A stretch of 15,591 nt of DNA from NCBI GenBank assembly GCA_913043075.1, contig CAJWLI010000011.1, positions 1 through 15,591 on the forward strand, written 5' to 3'. Position 1 is the stretch's first letter. Each line of letters starts with the position of its first letter. Under the pieces are notes generated by a model. That model made no database searches. It was not told where the DNA came from and worked only from the letters and a program-made list of their open reading frames with translations. The position numbers and the translations under genes were made by a program. Positions 1 to 7,730 of the stretch are shown here, piece after piece. The DNA comes from an uncultured Gammaproteobacteria bacterium (lineage in GTDB: Bacteria; Pseudomonadota; Gammaproteobacteria; Pseudomonadales; Azotimanducaceae).

Positions 1-31
1 AAAAAACCTATCAGTGAGGGAGTAGTAAGAC

Positions 32-322
32 ATGGGAGTTGGTATCGTCGCAACACTAAAGATCAAGCCAGAGAAAACAGAAGAATTCGAAAGCACGTTC
101 AAAGAGCTCATGAGCATCGTAGCGGAGAAGGAACCTGGAAATAATTACTACGAACTCCATAGATCCAGAGAAGAAGAAGCTACTTATGTAGTTATGGAGC
201 AGTACGTGGACCAAGCTGCCGTGGATGTCCATGGAAAATCTGACGAATTCAAAGCGACCAGCGCTAAGCTGGGGGGATGCTTAGCTGGTGCTCCAGAGAT
301 AAAAATATTTGATGCGGTTTAA
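32..322 (+). CDS. ABM-family putative quinol monooxygenase
   Basis: A 96-residue single-domain protein of the antibiotic biosynthesis monooxygenase (ABM, dimeric alpha-beta barrel) family. It shows the usual order: a first strand (GIVATLKIKPEK, residues 4-15), a helix with EFESTFKELMSIVAEKEPGN, the strand YYELHRS (about 39-45), the strand ATYVVMEQYVD and the C-terminal strand EIKIFDAV. The length is normal for the family. Members act without cofactor on quinols or other electron-rich aromatics, or serve as small stress proteins; the substrate here cannot be told. A GAGGG at 16-20 lies 11 bases before the ATG, a slightly long but usable spacing. It is convergent with the esterase gene, with about 19 bases between them and no visible terminator. 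The family is clear, the function is not. Confidence 0.85.
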   Translation: MGVGIVATLKIKPEKTEEFESTFKELMSIVAEKEPGNNYYELHRSREEEATYVVMEQYVDQAAVDVHGKSDEFKATSAKLGGCLAGAPEIKIFDAV

Positions 323-341
323 CGAAGGAAAAACTTGCTCT

Positions 342-1370
342 TTATTTGCTGATTGCTTTGTACAAAAAAGGCAGTGACTCATCCATACGGTAATCAATCG
401 AAGAGTGCGTATCAGGAAATTCCTCATATCGGTGAGATATTTCTAGCGAGTCGAGTTTCTTTTTTAGCCTTCTAGCGCCATAAAGGAGATTGTATTGATC
501 TTTAGTACCGCAATCGAAAAAAAGTCCTGCCATCTGAGAGAGATTAGTTTGTCCAGAATCGGTCTCTAGCATCATGACGGGGTCCCACGCCCGCCAGTTA
601 TCCCAACGCTCTTGAATTACTTCACACGTATCTAGACTGACCGGAAGTCTTATACCGAAGGGAGCATCTTTATCCGGATCATAGCTTGCCGCCATCGCTA
701 GAATCATGAGGTTGTGAAAGTCGTTGCCTAAGACCTTTTTATTCTTTCTTACCTTTTCTACAAAAGCTCGGATATTTCCATCGTAGACAGACAGATTACG
801 CAAAAGGCCAGGAAAGTCAGCAAGATAGCAAAGATCAAAAGCCATATCACCAGAATGGCAAGCAATGCCAGACCATATGTCAGCGCGAGTCATTGCCTGA
901 ATTAGCGCCCCATAACCACCGGAAGATTTTCCAAACACTGCTCGATTCTTCCTGTTTTTTTTCAATCGATAGTTAGCTTCTAAGTTTGGGATTAACTCGT
1001 CGCAGAGAAAGTCGGACCAATTGCCTAAAGCCGAGGAGTTAATATACTGGTTACCCCCGAGAGAGGTAAAGCAGTCTGGAAACGCGAAGATCCCTGGTCC
1101 CATTTTTCCCTCAAAAATCAAGCGCTCTATCCTTTGGGGGAGTGTTTCCTGAAAAGCTTTCCAACCAATTTGCCCCAAACCGCTCCCTGTAAACCCCGCT
1201 AAACATAGGAATAATGGGTACTCATCACCACTTTTATCATAATTCTCGGGCAAATAAATCGCTACAGTTCTGCTAGATGGGTCGCCAACAAGGTTGTTTG
1301 ATAGGGCCTCAGACTCTACCTGGATATTCTCTATTCGTCCTCTGATTGGTAAAAACGAATGATTTGGCAC
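342..1370 (-). CDS. Esterase-D-like alpha/beta hydrolase
   Basis: A 342-residue alpha/beta hydrolase of the putative esterase (esterase D / PF00756-like) type. The nucleophile elbow is GKSSG with Ser149 in the AVFGKSSGGYGAL stretch. The likely acid is Asp291 (FFDCGTKD) and the likely base is His322 (PDTHSS) near the C terminus, in the right order for the fold. An oxyanion-type segment LCLAGFTGSG lies at about residues 55-64. No signal peptide is seen, so it is probably cytoplasmic. An AAGGAG site stands about 6 bases before the ATG. It is the last gene of a minus-strand run behind the hydratase/dehydrogenase gene (103-base gap) and could release an acyl or alcohol moiety in the same pathway. 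The substrate is unknown. Acyl esters, S-formylglutathione-like thioesters or siderophore-like esters are all possible for the family. Confidence 0.85.
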   Translation of the reverse strand: MPNHSFLPIRGRIENIQVESEALSNNLVGDPSSRTVAIYLPENYDKSGDEYPLFLCLAGFTGSGLGQIGWKAFQETLPQRIERLIFEGKMGPGIFAFPDCFTSLGGNQYINSSALGNWSDFLCDELIPNLEANYRLKKNRKNRAVFGKSSGGYGALIQAMTRADIWSGIACHSGDMAFDLCYLADFPGLLRNLSVYDGNIRAFVEKVRKNKKVLGNDFHNLMILAMAASYDPDKDAPFGIRLPVSLDTCEVIQERWDNWRAWDPVMMLETDSGQTNLSQMAGLFFDCGTKDQYNLLYGARRLKKKLDSLEISHRYEEFPDTHSSIDYRMDESLPFLYKAISK

Positions 1371-1473
1371 CGCTGCTCCTTGTTTAGCCGAAAGCGTAAC
1401 CTTATCTCAAGTGATCGATTAAGCAAAAATATTTGACTCAAAACGCATTCATAATCGCTCAAACCAACCAAAT

Positions 1474-3576
1474 TCAAGTATCAAGAGAGGCGAAGGTTCG
1501 TCCATCACGCGCAAGCGTTTTAAGCAACTCTGCAGGCCGCCAAAGATCATCACCTGTTTCTTTGTAAAAACGCTCAATGTCATTCAAGACATTCTCTAAA
1601 CCTTGAGTATCTGCAAACCACATTGGTCCTCCAGTGTATTTTGGAAACCCATACCCATTTACGTAAACCGTATCAATGTCACCCGCGCGCAAAGCGTGGC
1701 CCTCCGAGAGCAACTTAGCACCCGTATTAATCAGAGGATACAAACATCTTTTAAGTATTTCGTCGTTTGAGAATTCTTTTTTCTCAAACCCCAATTCAGC
1801 AGCAACTCTTCTGATTAACTCAGTTGCCTCCGTATCTTCTAATGGCGTTCTGCTTCCGTCTTCGTATTGATAATATCCTTTACCATTTTTTTGGCCATAC
1901 CGCCCTAATTCGCACAACTCATCGGGGATGCGAGCGGTCACCTCGTTAGTACCACCCACCATTTTGCGGGCCCTCCAACCCAGATCAAGACCGACCATGT
2001 CGCTCATCGCAAATGGACCCATGGCAAGACCAAAATCAAACATCACCTTGTCTATCTGTGCAGGCAAGGCTCCCTCTAAAATCATCATTTGCGCCTGTTG
2101 GGAGTATCCCCTAAGCATTCGATTTCCTATAAATCCCGGGCAATTGCCAGCCATGACCGCGACCTTATCTAATTTTTTCGCTAAACCCATCGCTGAAGCT
2201 AAAGTAGCCGTCGAGGAATGAGCTCCCCTAATTACCTCCAAGAGCTTCATTACGTTGGCTGGGCTAAAGAAGTGCATTCCACATACCGAGTGTGGGCGTT
2301 TTGTAACTGCCGCAATGGCATCAATATCTAACCCCGACGTATTAGACGCAAGAATAGCGTCGGCCTTCATAACCTTATCCAGTTTCGTAAAGATCTCTTT
2401 TTTAAGGTCCAGGTTTTCGTAGACGGCTTCTACTGCAATATCCGCATCCGCTAATGCGACAAATTCAATCGTCGGCGTAATTAACGAAAGCCGCTTATCC
2501 ATTTCGGCTTGACTTATCCGACCTTTCTCAACCGTGCCAGCATAATTTTTCTTAATAAGCTCCATCCCACGATTTAAATTATCTTCGTCGTTATCATGCA
2601 ATCGGACAGAGATACCAGCATTTGCAAAACACATCGCAATCCCGCCACCCATCGTACCAGCACCAACGACTGATGCTTTTTTTACTTCAGAGATCACATC
2701 GCTTTTTGAAAGGCCAGGAATCTTGTTGGCCGCCCTTTCAGAGAAAAAAATATGAATCAATGCCTCTCTCTGAGGGTTTTTAAGGCACTCAGAGAATTTT
2801 TCGCGTTCGGTTGCCAACCCATCATCAAAATTATCTGATCTCACAGCTGCCTCGACACATTCCACTATTTTTAAAGGAGCAAATTGTCCGCGATGCGTTT
2901 TTTCAAGACTAAGCTTCAACCTCTCAAACACCTTCAAATTTTGACGATCTTCACTGATCTGATCACTAATGTCTCGAATCTTTCTGGTTTTACTCCCTCC
3001 TAAAACAATGTTTTTCGCAAATTCAATGGTCTCTTTAACGAGATCTTGGACCACCACATGATCAATGATTCCAAGCGTTTTAGCTGCTGAGGCGACAAAG
3101 GGCTCTCCAGATAAAATCATTGCTAACGCTTTTTCCGCCCCAATTAATCGAGGCAATCTCTGGGTGCCTCCAGCTCCAGGCAGAAGCCCTAACTTCACCT
3201 CAGGGAGCCCAACAGGAGCATTCTCTGAAGCAACGCGGTAATCACAAGCCAACGCGACTTCTAACCCGCCACCAAAAGCAGTTCCATTTATTGCAGCAAT
3301 GACCGGTTTCTTACTACTCTCAATTTTTTCAATCACTTCGTTTAACCCTACGGCTTCTTGTGCCGCTTCACCGAATTCACCGATGTCAGCACCAGCGATA
3401 AATGCCCTATGCATTCCGGTCAAAACCAGAGCCTCAATATGTTCGGCCACGAGAGCCTTACTTACCCCGTCGTAGAGTCCCTGCCTTACTCCCGAAGAAA
3501 GAGGGTTAACCGGCGGGTTATCTATCTTAAGCAAGGCAATGTTGTTGTCCTCGGTATAATGCACGGTTCCTTTCAT
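1474..3576 (-). CDS. Bifunctional enoyl-CoA hydratase / 3-hydroxyacyl-CoA dehydrogenase
   Basis: A 700-residue FadJ/FadB-like multifunctional beta-oxidation enzyme. It hydrates trans-2-enoyl-CoA and oxidises the 3-hydroxyacyl-CoA with NAD+. Residues 1 to about 190 are a crotonase domain with oxyanion-hole segments (AFIAGADI and NGTAFGGGLE) and the two catalytic glutamates Glu106 and Glu126 (LPEVKLGLLPGAGGTQRLPR), spaced 20 apart as in FadB. A Rossmann dehydrogenase domain starts near 300 with GAGTMGGG (305-312) and carries the His435/Glu447 dyad (HFFSPANVMKLLEV) and NCPGFIGNRML. Two C-terminal 3HCDH domains follow. It is slightly shorter than E. coli FadB/FadJ and closer in length to peroxisomal-type proteins. 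A GAGGAA site precedes the ATG. It starts 39 bases after the HD-PhyH gene on the same strand, so co-transcription is likely. No thiolase gene is in the window, so it may serve a special acid rather than general beta-oxidation. Confidence 0.93.
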   Translation of the reverse strand: MKGTVHYTEDNNIALLKIDNPPVNPLSSGVRQGLYDGVSKALVAEHIEALVLTGMHRAFIAGADIGEFGEAAQEAVGLNEVIEKIESSKKPVIAAINGTAFGGGLEVALACDYRVASENAPVGLPEVKLGLLPGAGGTQRLPRLIGAEKALAMILSGEPFVASAAKTLGIIDHVVVQDLVKETIEFAKNIVLGGSKTRKIRDISDQISEDRQNLKVFERLKLSLEKTHRGQFAPLKIVECVEAAVRSDNFDDGLATEREKFSECLKNPQREALIHIFFSERAANKIPGLSKSDVISEVKKASVVGAGTMGGGIAMCFANAGISVRLHDNDEDNLNRGMELIKKNYAGTVEKGRISQAEMDKRLSLITPTIEFVALADADIAVEAVYENLDLKKEIFTKLDKVMKADAILASNTSGLDIDAIAAVTKRPHSVCGMHFFSPANVMKLLEVIRGAHSSTATLASAMGLAKKLDKVAVMAGNCPGFIGNRMLRGYSQQAQMMILEGALPAQIDKVMFDFGLAMGPFAMSDMVGLDLGWRARKMVGGTNEVTARIPDELCELGRYGQKNGKGYYQYEDGSRTPLEDTEATELIRRVAAELGFEKKEFSNDEILKRCLYPLINTGAKLLSEGHALRAGDIDTVYVNGYGFPKYTGGPMWFADTQGLENVLNDIERFYKETGDDLWRPAELLKTLARDGRTFASLDT

Positions 3577-3615
3577 TTTGATCTTCCTCTAATTTCTTGT
3601 TTGACTGCGAAAGAA

Positions 3616-4932
3616 TTAAATTTTTACACCTATGGGATTTCCAAGGTTGAAAATATTTGAATCGTAAGTGACCCCTTTTTCTCTTTCAGCTTCAGGCGGG
3701 AAAACACGTCTTTTCTCTTCATAGTATTTTTCTCTCCAATCCCCCTCGCAAGCTTTATTATAGGTGGCATATAGAGCTCTTCTGGAATTTTTGGTTAGAT
3801 TAGCTGCTGACTTGTGCGGGATGTAGGAGTCAAAAACCAAAATATCTCCTGGTTCAGTCTCAACAGAAATCCACTCGTTTTTCATCTCAAAATCCTCTGA
3901 CAAGGTCAGGTCTTTTTCCGCTGGCAGCAAATCACATATTCGCTCAGATCTCATTAGCTCCAAACAGCCGTTGTCAGAACTCGTGTGATCGATACTTAGC
4001 ATCAAGTTCAAATGAAAATTTTGTCCAAAGGATCTAAAGGCTGGCGCGTCTTGATGCGCTCTAAAACCCTGCCCTCCAGCTTGTTTAAAGTTAATTTTCT
4101 CTTTGAACAAGACCACTGGAGCTCCCATTACTTGGTTTAACAAAAGCCTAAACGAGTCCCCTAGCAGATAGGAACTGACGACTTCTTCATATTCGAGGAA
4201 ATTCTCTATTCTACAGAGTGTGCGTTGATTAAAAGCATACTCAAAGTACTTCATCCATTTGCCTGGAACCTCTGGCCAACTTTCCATTTTTCGCACCGAT
4301 TCCTCAATCCTAGCCATCTCATTGTCGTTAAACCAAGACTTGATCCTCACGAAACCATTCTTCTTAAAAAACGTCATCTTTGGTTTAGACAAAGGCTCAA
4401 TCAAATGTCGACGAAGCATTGATTCGTAACTCTCAACAGGAGCTACTTTACAAGATTGTTTTTTCGCGGCCTCATCATATCCCCTCAGAGCAAGGGCCTC
4501 TCGAAAATAAGGGTTTGATTCAAAAGTTTTAGCCTCGGCAGCATTCATTGGCCCTCCCTGGAGAGACAGAGTTTGGAGACTAGCAGGGGAAATTTTTTGT
4601 TCGTAACCATTTTCTGAAAAGGCTTTATAACGTTTTGCCTGCACATGTAAGCCAACCAGGCTGGAAATTTTCTCAGCCACGCCTATTTGTTTCAGGTATT
4701 GCTCACCGATTTGGTCATGATCGACCACGCCGACTTGTGTTGCAGAAACCTCCCCAGCAGAACACCAATGACCAATATCATGGAAAAGAGCAGCTAAAAC
4801 TAGTGATTCGCTCTCCCCAGCCGCCTTGGCGAGGGACGCTGCTTGCAGAGAGTGGTCTAGCTGGCTTATTGGCTCACCAATATAGTCGGCATCTGCTTGA
4901 CTCTTTAACTGAGATAATAAATCGTGCATCAT
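3616..4932 (-). CDS. PhnZ-like HD oxygenase fused to PhnY/TmpA-like PhyH dioxygenase
   Basis: A 438-residue two-domain protein. Residues 1 to about 180 are an HD domain like PhnZ, the mixed-valent diiron oxygenase that splits the C-P bond of a 1-hydroxy-phosphonate. The expected ligands are His27, His51-Asp52 (LFHDIGHW), His72, His96 and Asp153. The gate residues Tyr17 and Glu20, and Lys100, Ser118 and Arg150, fall at the offsets I recall for PhnZ (constant shift of 7 then 8). Residues about 185-438 are a phytanoyl-CoA-dioxygenase-fold 2-oxoglutarate Fe(II) hydroxylase. It has KEKINFK, the H293-Q-D295 facial pair (AHQDAPAF), distal His373 (YIPHKSA) and 2-oxoglutarate-binding Arg384/385. This half resembles PhnY/TmpA, including the FPPEAER...NLGNPIG tail. 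In known pathways PhnY/TmpA hydroxylates the phosphonate and PhnZ/TmpB then cleaves it. No phosphonate transporter is in the window, so the substrate is inferred. The Shine-Dalgarno site is weak. Confidence 0.88.
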   Translation of the reverse strand: MMHDLLSQLKSQADADYIGEPISQLDHSLQAASLAKAAGESESLVLAALFHDIGHWCSAGEVSATQVGVVDHDQIGEQYLKQIGVAEKISSLVGLHVQAKRYKAFSENGYEQKISPASLQTLSLQGGPMNAAEAKTFESNPYFREALALRGYDEAAKKQSCKVAPVESYESMLRRHLIEPLSKPKMTFFKKNGFVRIKSWFNDNEMARIEESVRKMESWPEVPGKWMKYFEYAFNQRTLCRIENFLEYEEVVSSYLLGDSFRLLLNQVMGAPVVLFKEKINFKQAGGQGFRAHQDAPAFRSFGQNFHLNLMLSIDHTSSDNGCLELMRSERICDLLPAEKDLTLSEDFEMKNEWISVETEPGDILVFDSYIPHKSAANLTKNSRRALYATYNKACEGDWREKYYEEKRRVFPPEAEREKGVTYDSNIFNLGNPIGVKI

Positions 4933-4972
4933 CTCGACCTGTCACCCATAACAAGCTTTTGAGGAGTAAGAA

Positions 4973-6055
4973 TTGCTTGACAAGAAACCCCTAGACGAAT
5001 TTCTGAAGGCAAAAAATCTGCCAGGTGTAGTCGCATTAATTACGTCTTCTTCAGAGACTTTATATGAATCTGCATTTGGGTACGCAGATACCACAAAAGA
5101 AGTTAAGGCCACAATCGATACCCCTCACGCAATCATGTCGATGACTAAGCCAATCACCTCTTGCGCAATTATGAAACTTCACGAGCAAGGAAAACTGTCA
5201 TTAGACGACGAGATTTCCAATTACCTTGAGGAGTATAAACTCACCGAAGTTCTTTCGAAAGTGGATCTGGAGACAAAGGAATATTCGACAGAACCATTGT
5301 CAAAGAAACCCACGATCAAAAATCTTCTCAATCACACCTCAGGCTACGGTTACAGATTCTCAAATCATACACTCAGGAAGATCTGTAAAATGGACGAAAC
5401 AGAGTTCTCGCTGTTACACAAACCCGGAGAAAAATGGACTTATGGGGCGTCTACCAAGATTTTAGGAGATCTTATAAGTAAGGTTGAAGGCGAAGATCTT
5501 GAACAATCTCTAAAAAGATTGGTCTTGGATCCCTTAGGAATGAATGAAACCTCATTCAAACCAAGAGAAAATCAAGCTGTTCCGCACCGGCTCGAGAGTG
5601 GGAACTGGGTATCCACAGAGAAATTCCCTCGGATTGATGCAGGCGATGGCGGTTTGATCTCGACGGTTAAGGATTACGAAAAATTTTTGCGGTGCTTTTT
5701 AAATAAAGGAGACCCCATTCTATCCGCTGAAATGGTTAAAGAAATGACGACCAATCAAATAGGCGATCTGTGGATTGAAACACAACCTGATGCTAACCCC
5801 GCCCTTACATGTCCCTTCCCACTCGGTGGAGGCGAAGATAAGTTTGGGCTGGGCTTCCAAATCCATATGAGCGAAAAAGAGAGCGAGCGAGCGCCAGGAA
5901 GTTTTAGCTGGTGTGGATTAATGAATACATTTTTTTGGGTCGATCCTCGAGAAAATATTGCGTGCGTATTATTTATGCAAACACTTCCTCTCTACGACCC
6001 CACTTGTATTGAGACCGTAAAAGGGTTTGAAAGAATTTTATACCGAGGACTGTGA
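4973..6055 (+). CDS. Beta-lactamase-family serine hydrolase
   Basis: A 360-residue serine hydrolase of the class C beta-lactamase / esterase fold (PF00144). The SxxK motif is Ser56-Met-Thr-Lys59 (HAIMSMTKPIT) and the tyrosine motif is Tyr157-Gly-Ala (KWTYGAST) instead of the commoner YxN. The following GGLISTVKDYEKFL and a late glycine-rich GLGFQIH segment fit the family. There is no signal peptide, so it is likely a cytoplasmic esterase or transesterase rather than a resistance enzyme. The chosen start is TTG, with GAGGAG at 4961-4966, seven bases upstream; no ATG fits as well. It is divergent from the HD-PhyH gene with only 40 bases between, so the two promoters must be packed together or lie inside the coding ends. 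The next + gene follows after 35 bases and is probably co-transcribed. Confidence 0.88.
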   Translation: MLDKKPLDEFLKAKNLPGVVALITSSSETLYESAFGYADTTKEVKATIDTPHAIMSMTKPITSCAIMKLHEQGKLSLDDEISNYLEEYKLTEVLSKVDLETKEYSTEPLSKKPTIKNLLNHTSGYGYRFSNHTLRKICKMDETEFSLLHKPGEKWTYGASTKILGDLISKVEGEDLEQSLKRLVLDPLGMNETSFKPRENQAVPHRLESGNWVSTEKFPRIDAGDGGLISTVKDYEKFLRCFLNKGDPILSAEMVKEMTTNQIGDLWIETQPDANPALTCPFPLGGGEDKFGLGFQIHMSEKESERAPGSFSWCGLMNTFFWVDPRENIACVLFMQTLPLYDPTCIETVKGFERILYRGL

Positions 6056-6090
6056 TAAAACCTCGGTTAGGCAATGATTAAAAGGTCGGC

Positions 6091-7029
6091 ATGTATTTTT
6101 CTCTTCCTGTTATAAGCTTCAAAGCAATAAGAAACAACGACGATTTTGCACTAAACTCTGTTCGCAAGGCTTGCGAGACCACAGGAATGTTCCGATTAAC
6201 GGAACATGGATTAGAAAGCCAATCCGAGAATTTTCTCAAAAACATGAAAGCGTATTTCAGCCAGCCGCTTGAACAGAAGAAACTTTTAGAAAGGAATGAA
6301 AAGAACCCTTGGGGCTATTTTGATAGCGAACTAACCAAAAACAAAAGAGATTGGAAAGAAATATTTGATCTTGTCGCTACAAGCAGTAATGACGTCTTCG
6401 AATCTGAAATGCGGTGGCCTGAAACCCCCAAACTCTTCAAAGAAATTAATTTGGACTGGCACAAAAAAAATCGCGATATCGCAATTACCTTGTTAGGAAA
6501 AATATCTTTAATCCTAGGAGGACCTGAAGAAGAACTTACTAAATTTTTTACAAAAGAAGACACAAGCTTTTTGAGATTAAATCATTATCCAGTTTGTAAT
6601 CATCCAGCAAAATCTCACCGAGATTTTACTGGTGATGGACACTTAGGGATCTATGATCATACCGATGCAGGAGCACTTACTATTCTTGCCCAAAGTGAGA
6701 CTCCGGGTCTTCAAATCAGAGAGGGCTCTCATTGGAAAACAGTGCCCTCGGTGGAGGAGGAACTAATCGTGAATACTGGCGATTTATTGCAAATATGGTC
6801 CAACGATCAATTCCCAGCCCCAGTGCACAGAGTTTTAGCAAACGATAAGTTTGATCGCTACAGCGCTGCGTTTTTTTTAAACCCCAAATATGAAACTGAT
6901 GTTGTACCTCTTTCAACAACGAATCAAAAATTTCACTCACTCAACTGGGGAGATTTTCGTTCCAAAAGATCGGCTGGAGATTACGCAGATTTGGGTGAGG
7001 AAATCCAAATTGACCATTTTCGTGTGTAG
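6091..7029 (+). CDS. Isopenicillin-N-synthase-like 2-oxoglutarate/Fe(II) oxygenase
   Basis: A 312-residue non-heme iron dioxygenase of the isopenicillin N synthase / DIOX family. The N-terminal DIOX_N part holds LPVISF and the ACETTGMFRLTEHGL stretch (about 28-42). The C-terminal 2OG-Fe(II) domain carries the facial triad His190 and Asp192 (YDHTDAGALTIL) with His246 (APVHRVL), and the RxS pair Arg256/Ser258 (RYSAAFF) that binds 2-oxoglutarate. NTGDLLQIWSND and LNHYP are also typical. All key residues are present, so it should be active. Bacterial members hydroxylate or desaturate small molecules; the substrate is unknown. It lies 35 bases behind the serine hydrolase gene on the same strand. 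After its stop, 7041-7047 and 7054-7060 can form a seven-pair hairpin, one pair a wobble, but no T-run follows, so a terminator is not convincing. Confidence 0.9.
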   Translation: MYFSLPVISFKAIRNNDDFALNSVRKACETTGMFRLTEHGLESQSENFLKNMKAYFSQPLEQKKLLERNEKNPWGYFDSELTKNKRDWKEIFDLVATSSNDVFESEMRWPETPKLFKEINLDWHKKNRDIAITLLGKISLILGGPEEELTKFFTKEDTSFLRLNHYPVCNHPAKSHRDFTGDGHLGIYDHTDAGALTILAQSETPGLQIREGSHWKTVPSVEEELIVNTGDLLQIWSNDQFPAPVHRVLANDKFDRYSAAFFLNPKYETDVVPLSTTNQKFHSLNWGDFRSKRSAGDYADLGEEIQIDHFRV

Positions 7030-7087
7030 CGACTCAAAGCTTCTATCGCTCAAGATAGAGTGATCCTGATCTTAAACAATCTCAAAG

Positions 7088-7720
7088 TCACTCTAAAATT
7101 GATATTTTTTCGATTACGACGGGGTTAATTGGGACATCGGACATTCCTTGTCTACTGCCAGTCCGAACAACTTCGATAGAATCAACTACATCCAAACCAT
7201 CAATGACTCGTCCAAAAACCGCATAACCATAGGACTTGCAGTTACTAGGTTTAAACATTCCTCGTCTTTGCGCTGCCAACTGCGCTTTTTCTTGTTCTCT
7301 AGTGCAACTGCTGCCACCTTGAAAATCTAAGAAGTCATTGTCGGAAACATTAATGAAAAACTGACGCGATGCTGAATCGATCATATTCATGCGTGCCATC
7401 GCAATTGTGCCCCTAACATTTTTGAGCCCATTTGCTGCCTCATTATAAATTAGTGCTCCCTCGGGGGCCTGAGACAGATTACTGTAGTGCCCTCCTCCCT
7501 GAACCATAAAACCTGGAATTACACGATGGAATATAGTGCCATCATAGGATCCAGATCTAACATAGTTCAGAAAATTACTTACGCTGATAGGCGCCCTCTC
7601 CTGTTCAAGTTGAATGATAATATCTCCTAAATTTGTCTTAATTCTTGCGTTAGGCCCTCCAGCGGATAAGGTAGCCGAAGCAAAAAAAACAAATATGAAA
7701 ATAAACCCGCGACCAAACAT
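7088..7720 (-). CDS. Secreted cyclophilin-type peptidyl-prolyl isomerase
   Basis: A 210-residue cyclophilin with a signal peptide. The first 20 residues are a hydrophobic stretch ending ASATLSA, with likely cleavage before GGPN, so it probably folds proteins in the periplasm like PpiA. Core motifs are intact: FHRVIPGFMVQGGG (Phe64-His65-Arg66 and Gln74), GTIAMAR (105-111), SRQFFINVSDNDFLD (118-132) and YGYAVFGRVIDG (164-175). Unusually, about 28 residues with two cysteines (Cys139 and Cys161) lie between the FLDF strand and the YGYAVFG strand, where E. coli PpiA has a short turn. These cysteines could pair in the oxidising periplasm. Its AGGAGG site overlaps the TAG stop of the amidase gene, so the two genes are probably translationally coupled, although their functions are not obviously related. 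Confidence 0.93.
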   Translation of the reverse strand: MFGRGFIFIFVFFASATLSAGGPNARIKTNLGDIIIQLEQERAPISVSNFLNYVRSGSYDGTIFHRVIPGFMVQGGGHYSNLSQAPEGALIYNEAANGLKNVRGTIAMARMNMIDSASRQFFINVSDNDFLDFQGGSSCTREQEKAQLAAQRRGMFKPSNCKSYGYAVFGRVIDGLDVVDSIEVVRTGSRQGMSDVPINPVVIEKISILE

Positions 7721-7730
7721 TTACTGCCTC

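Noticed and set aside
4635..4994. Plus-strand open frame opposite the HD part of the fusion gene
   Set aside because: It is an antisense shadow; the minus-strand frame carries all metal-ligand motifs of a known family.
7041..7060. Terminator between the convergent 2OG-oxygenase and cyclophilin genes
   Set aside because: A hairpin is possible (about seven pairs around GCTCAA) but no T-run follows on either strand.
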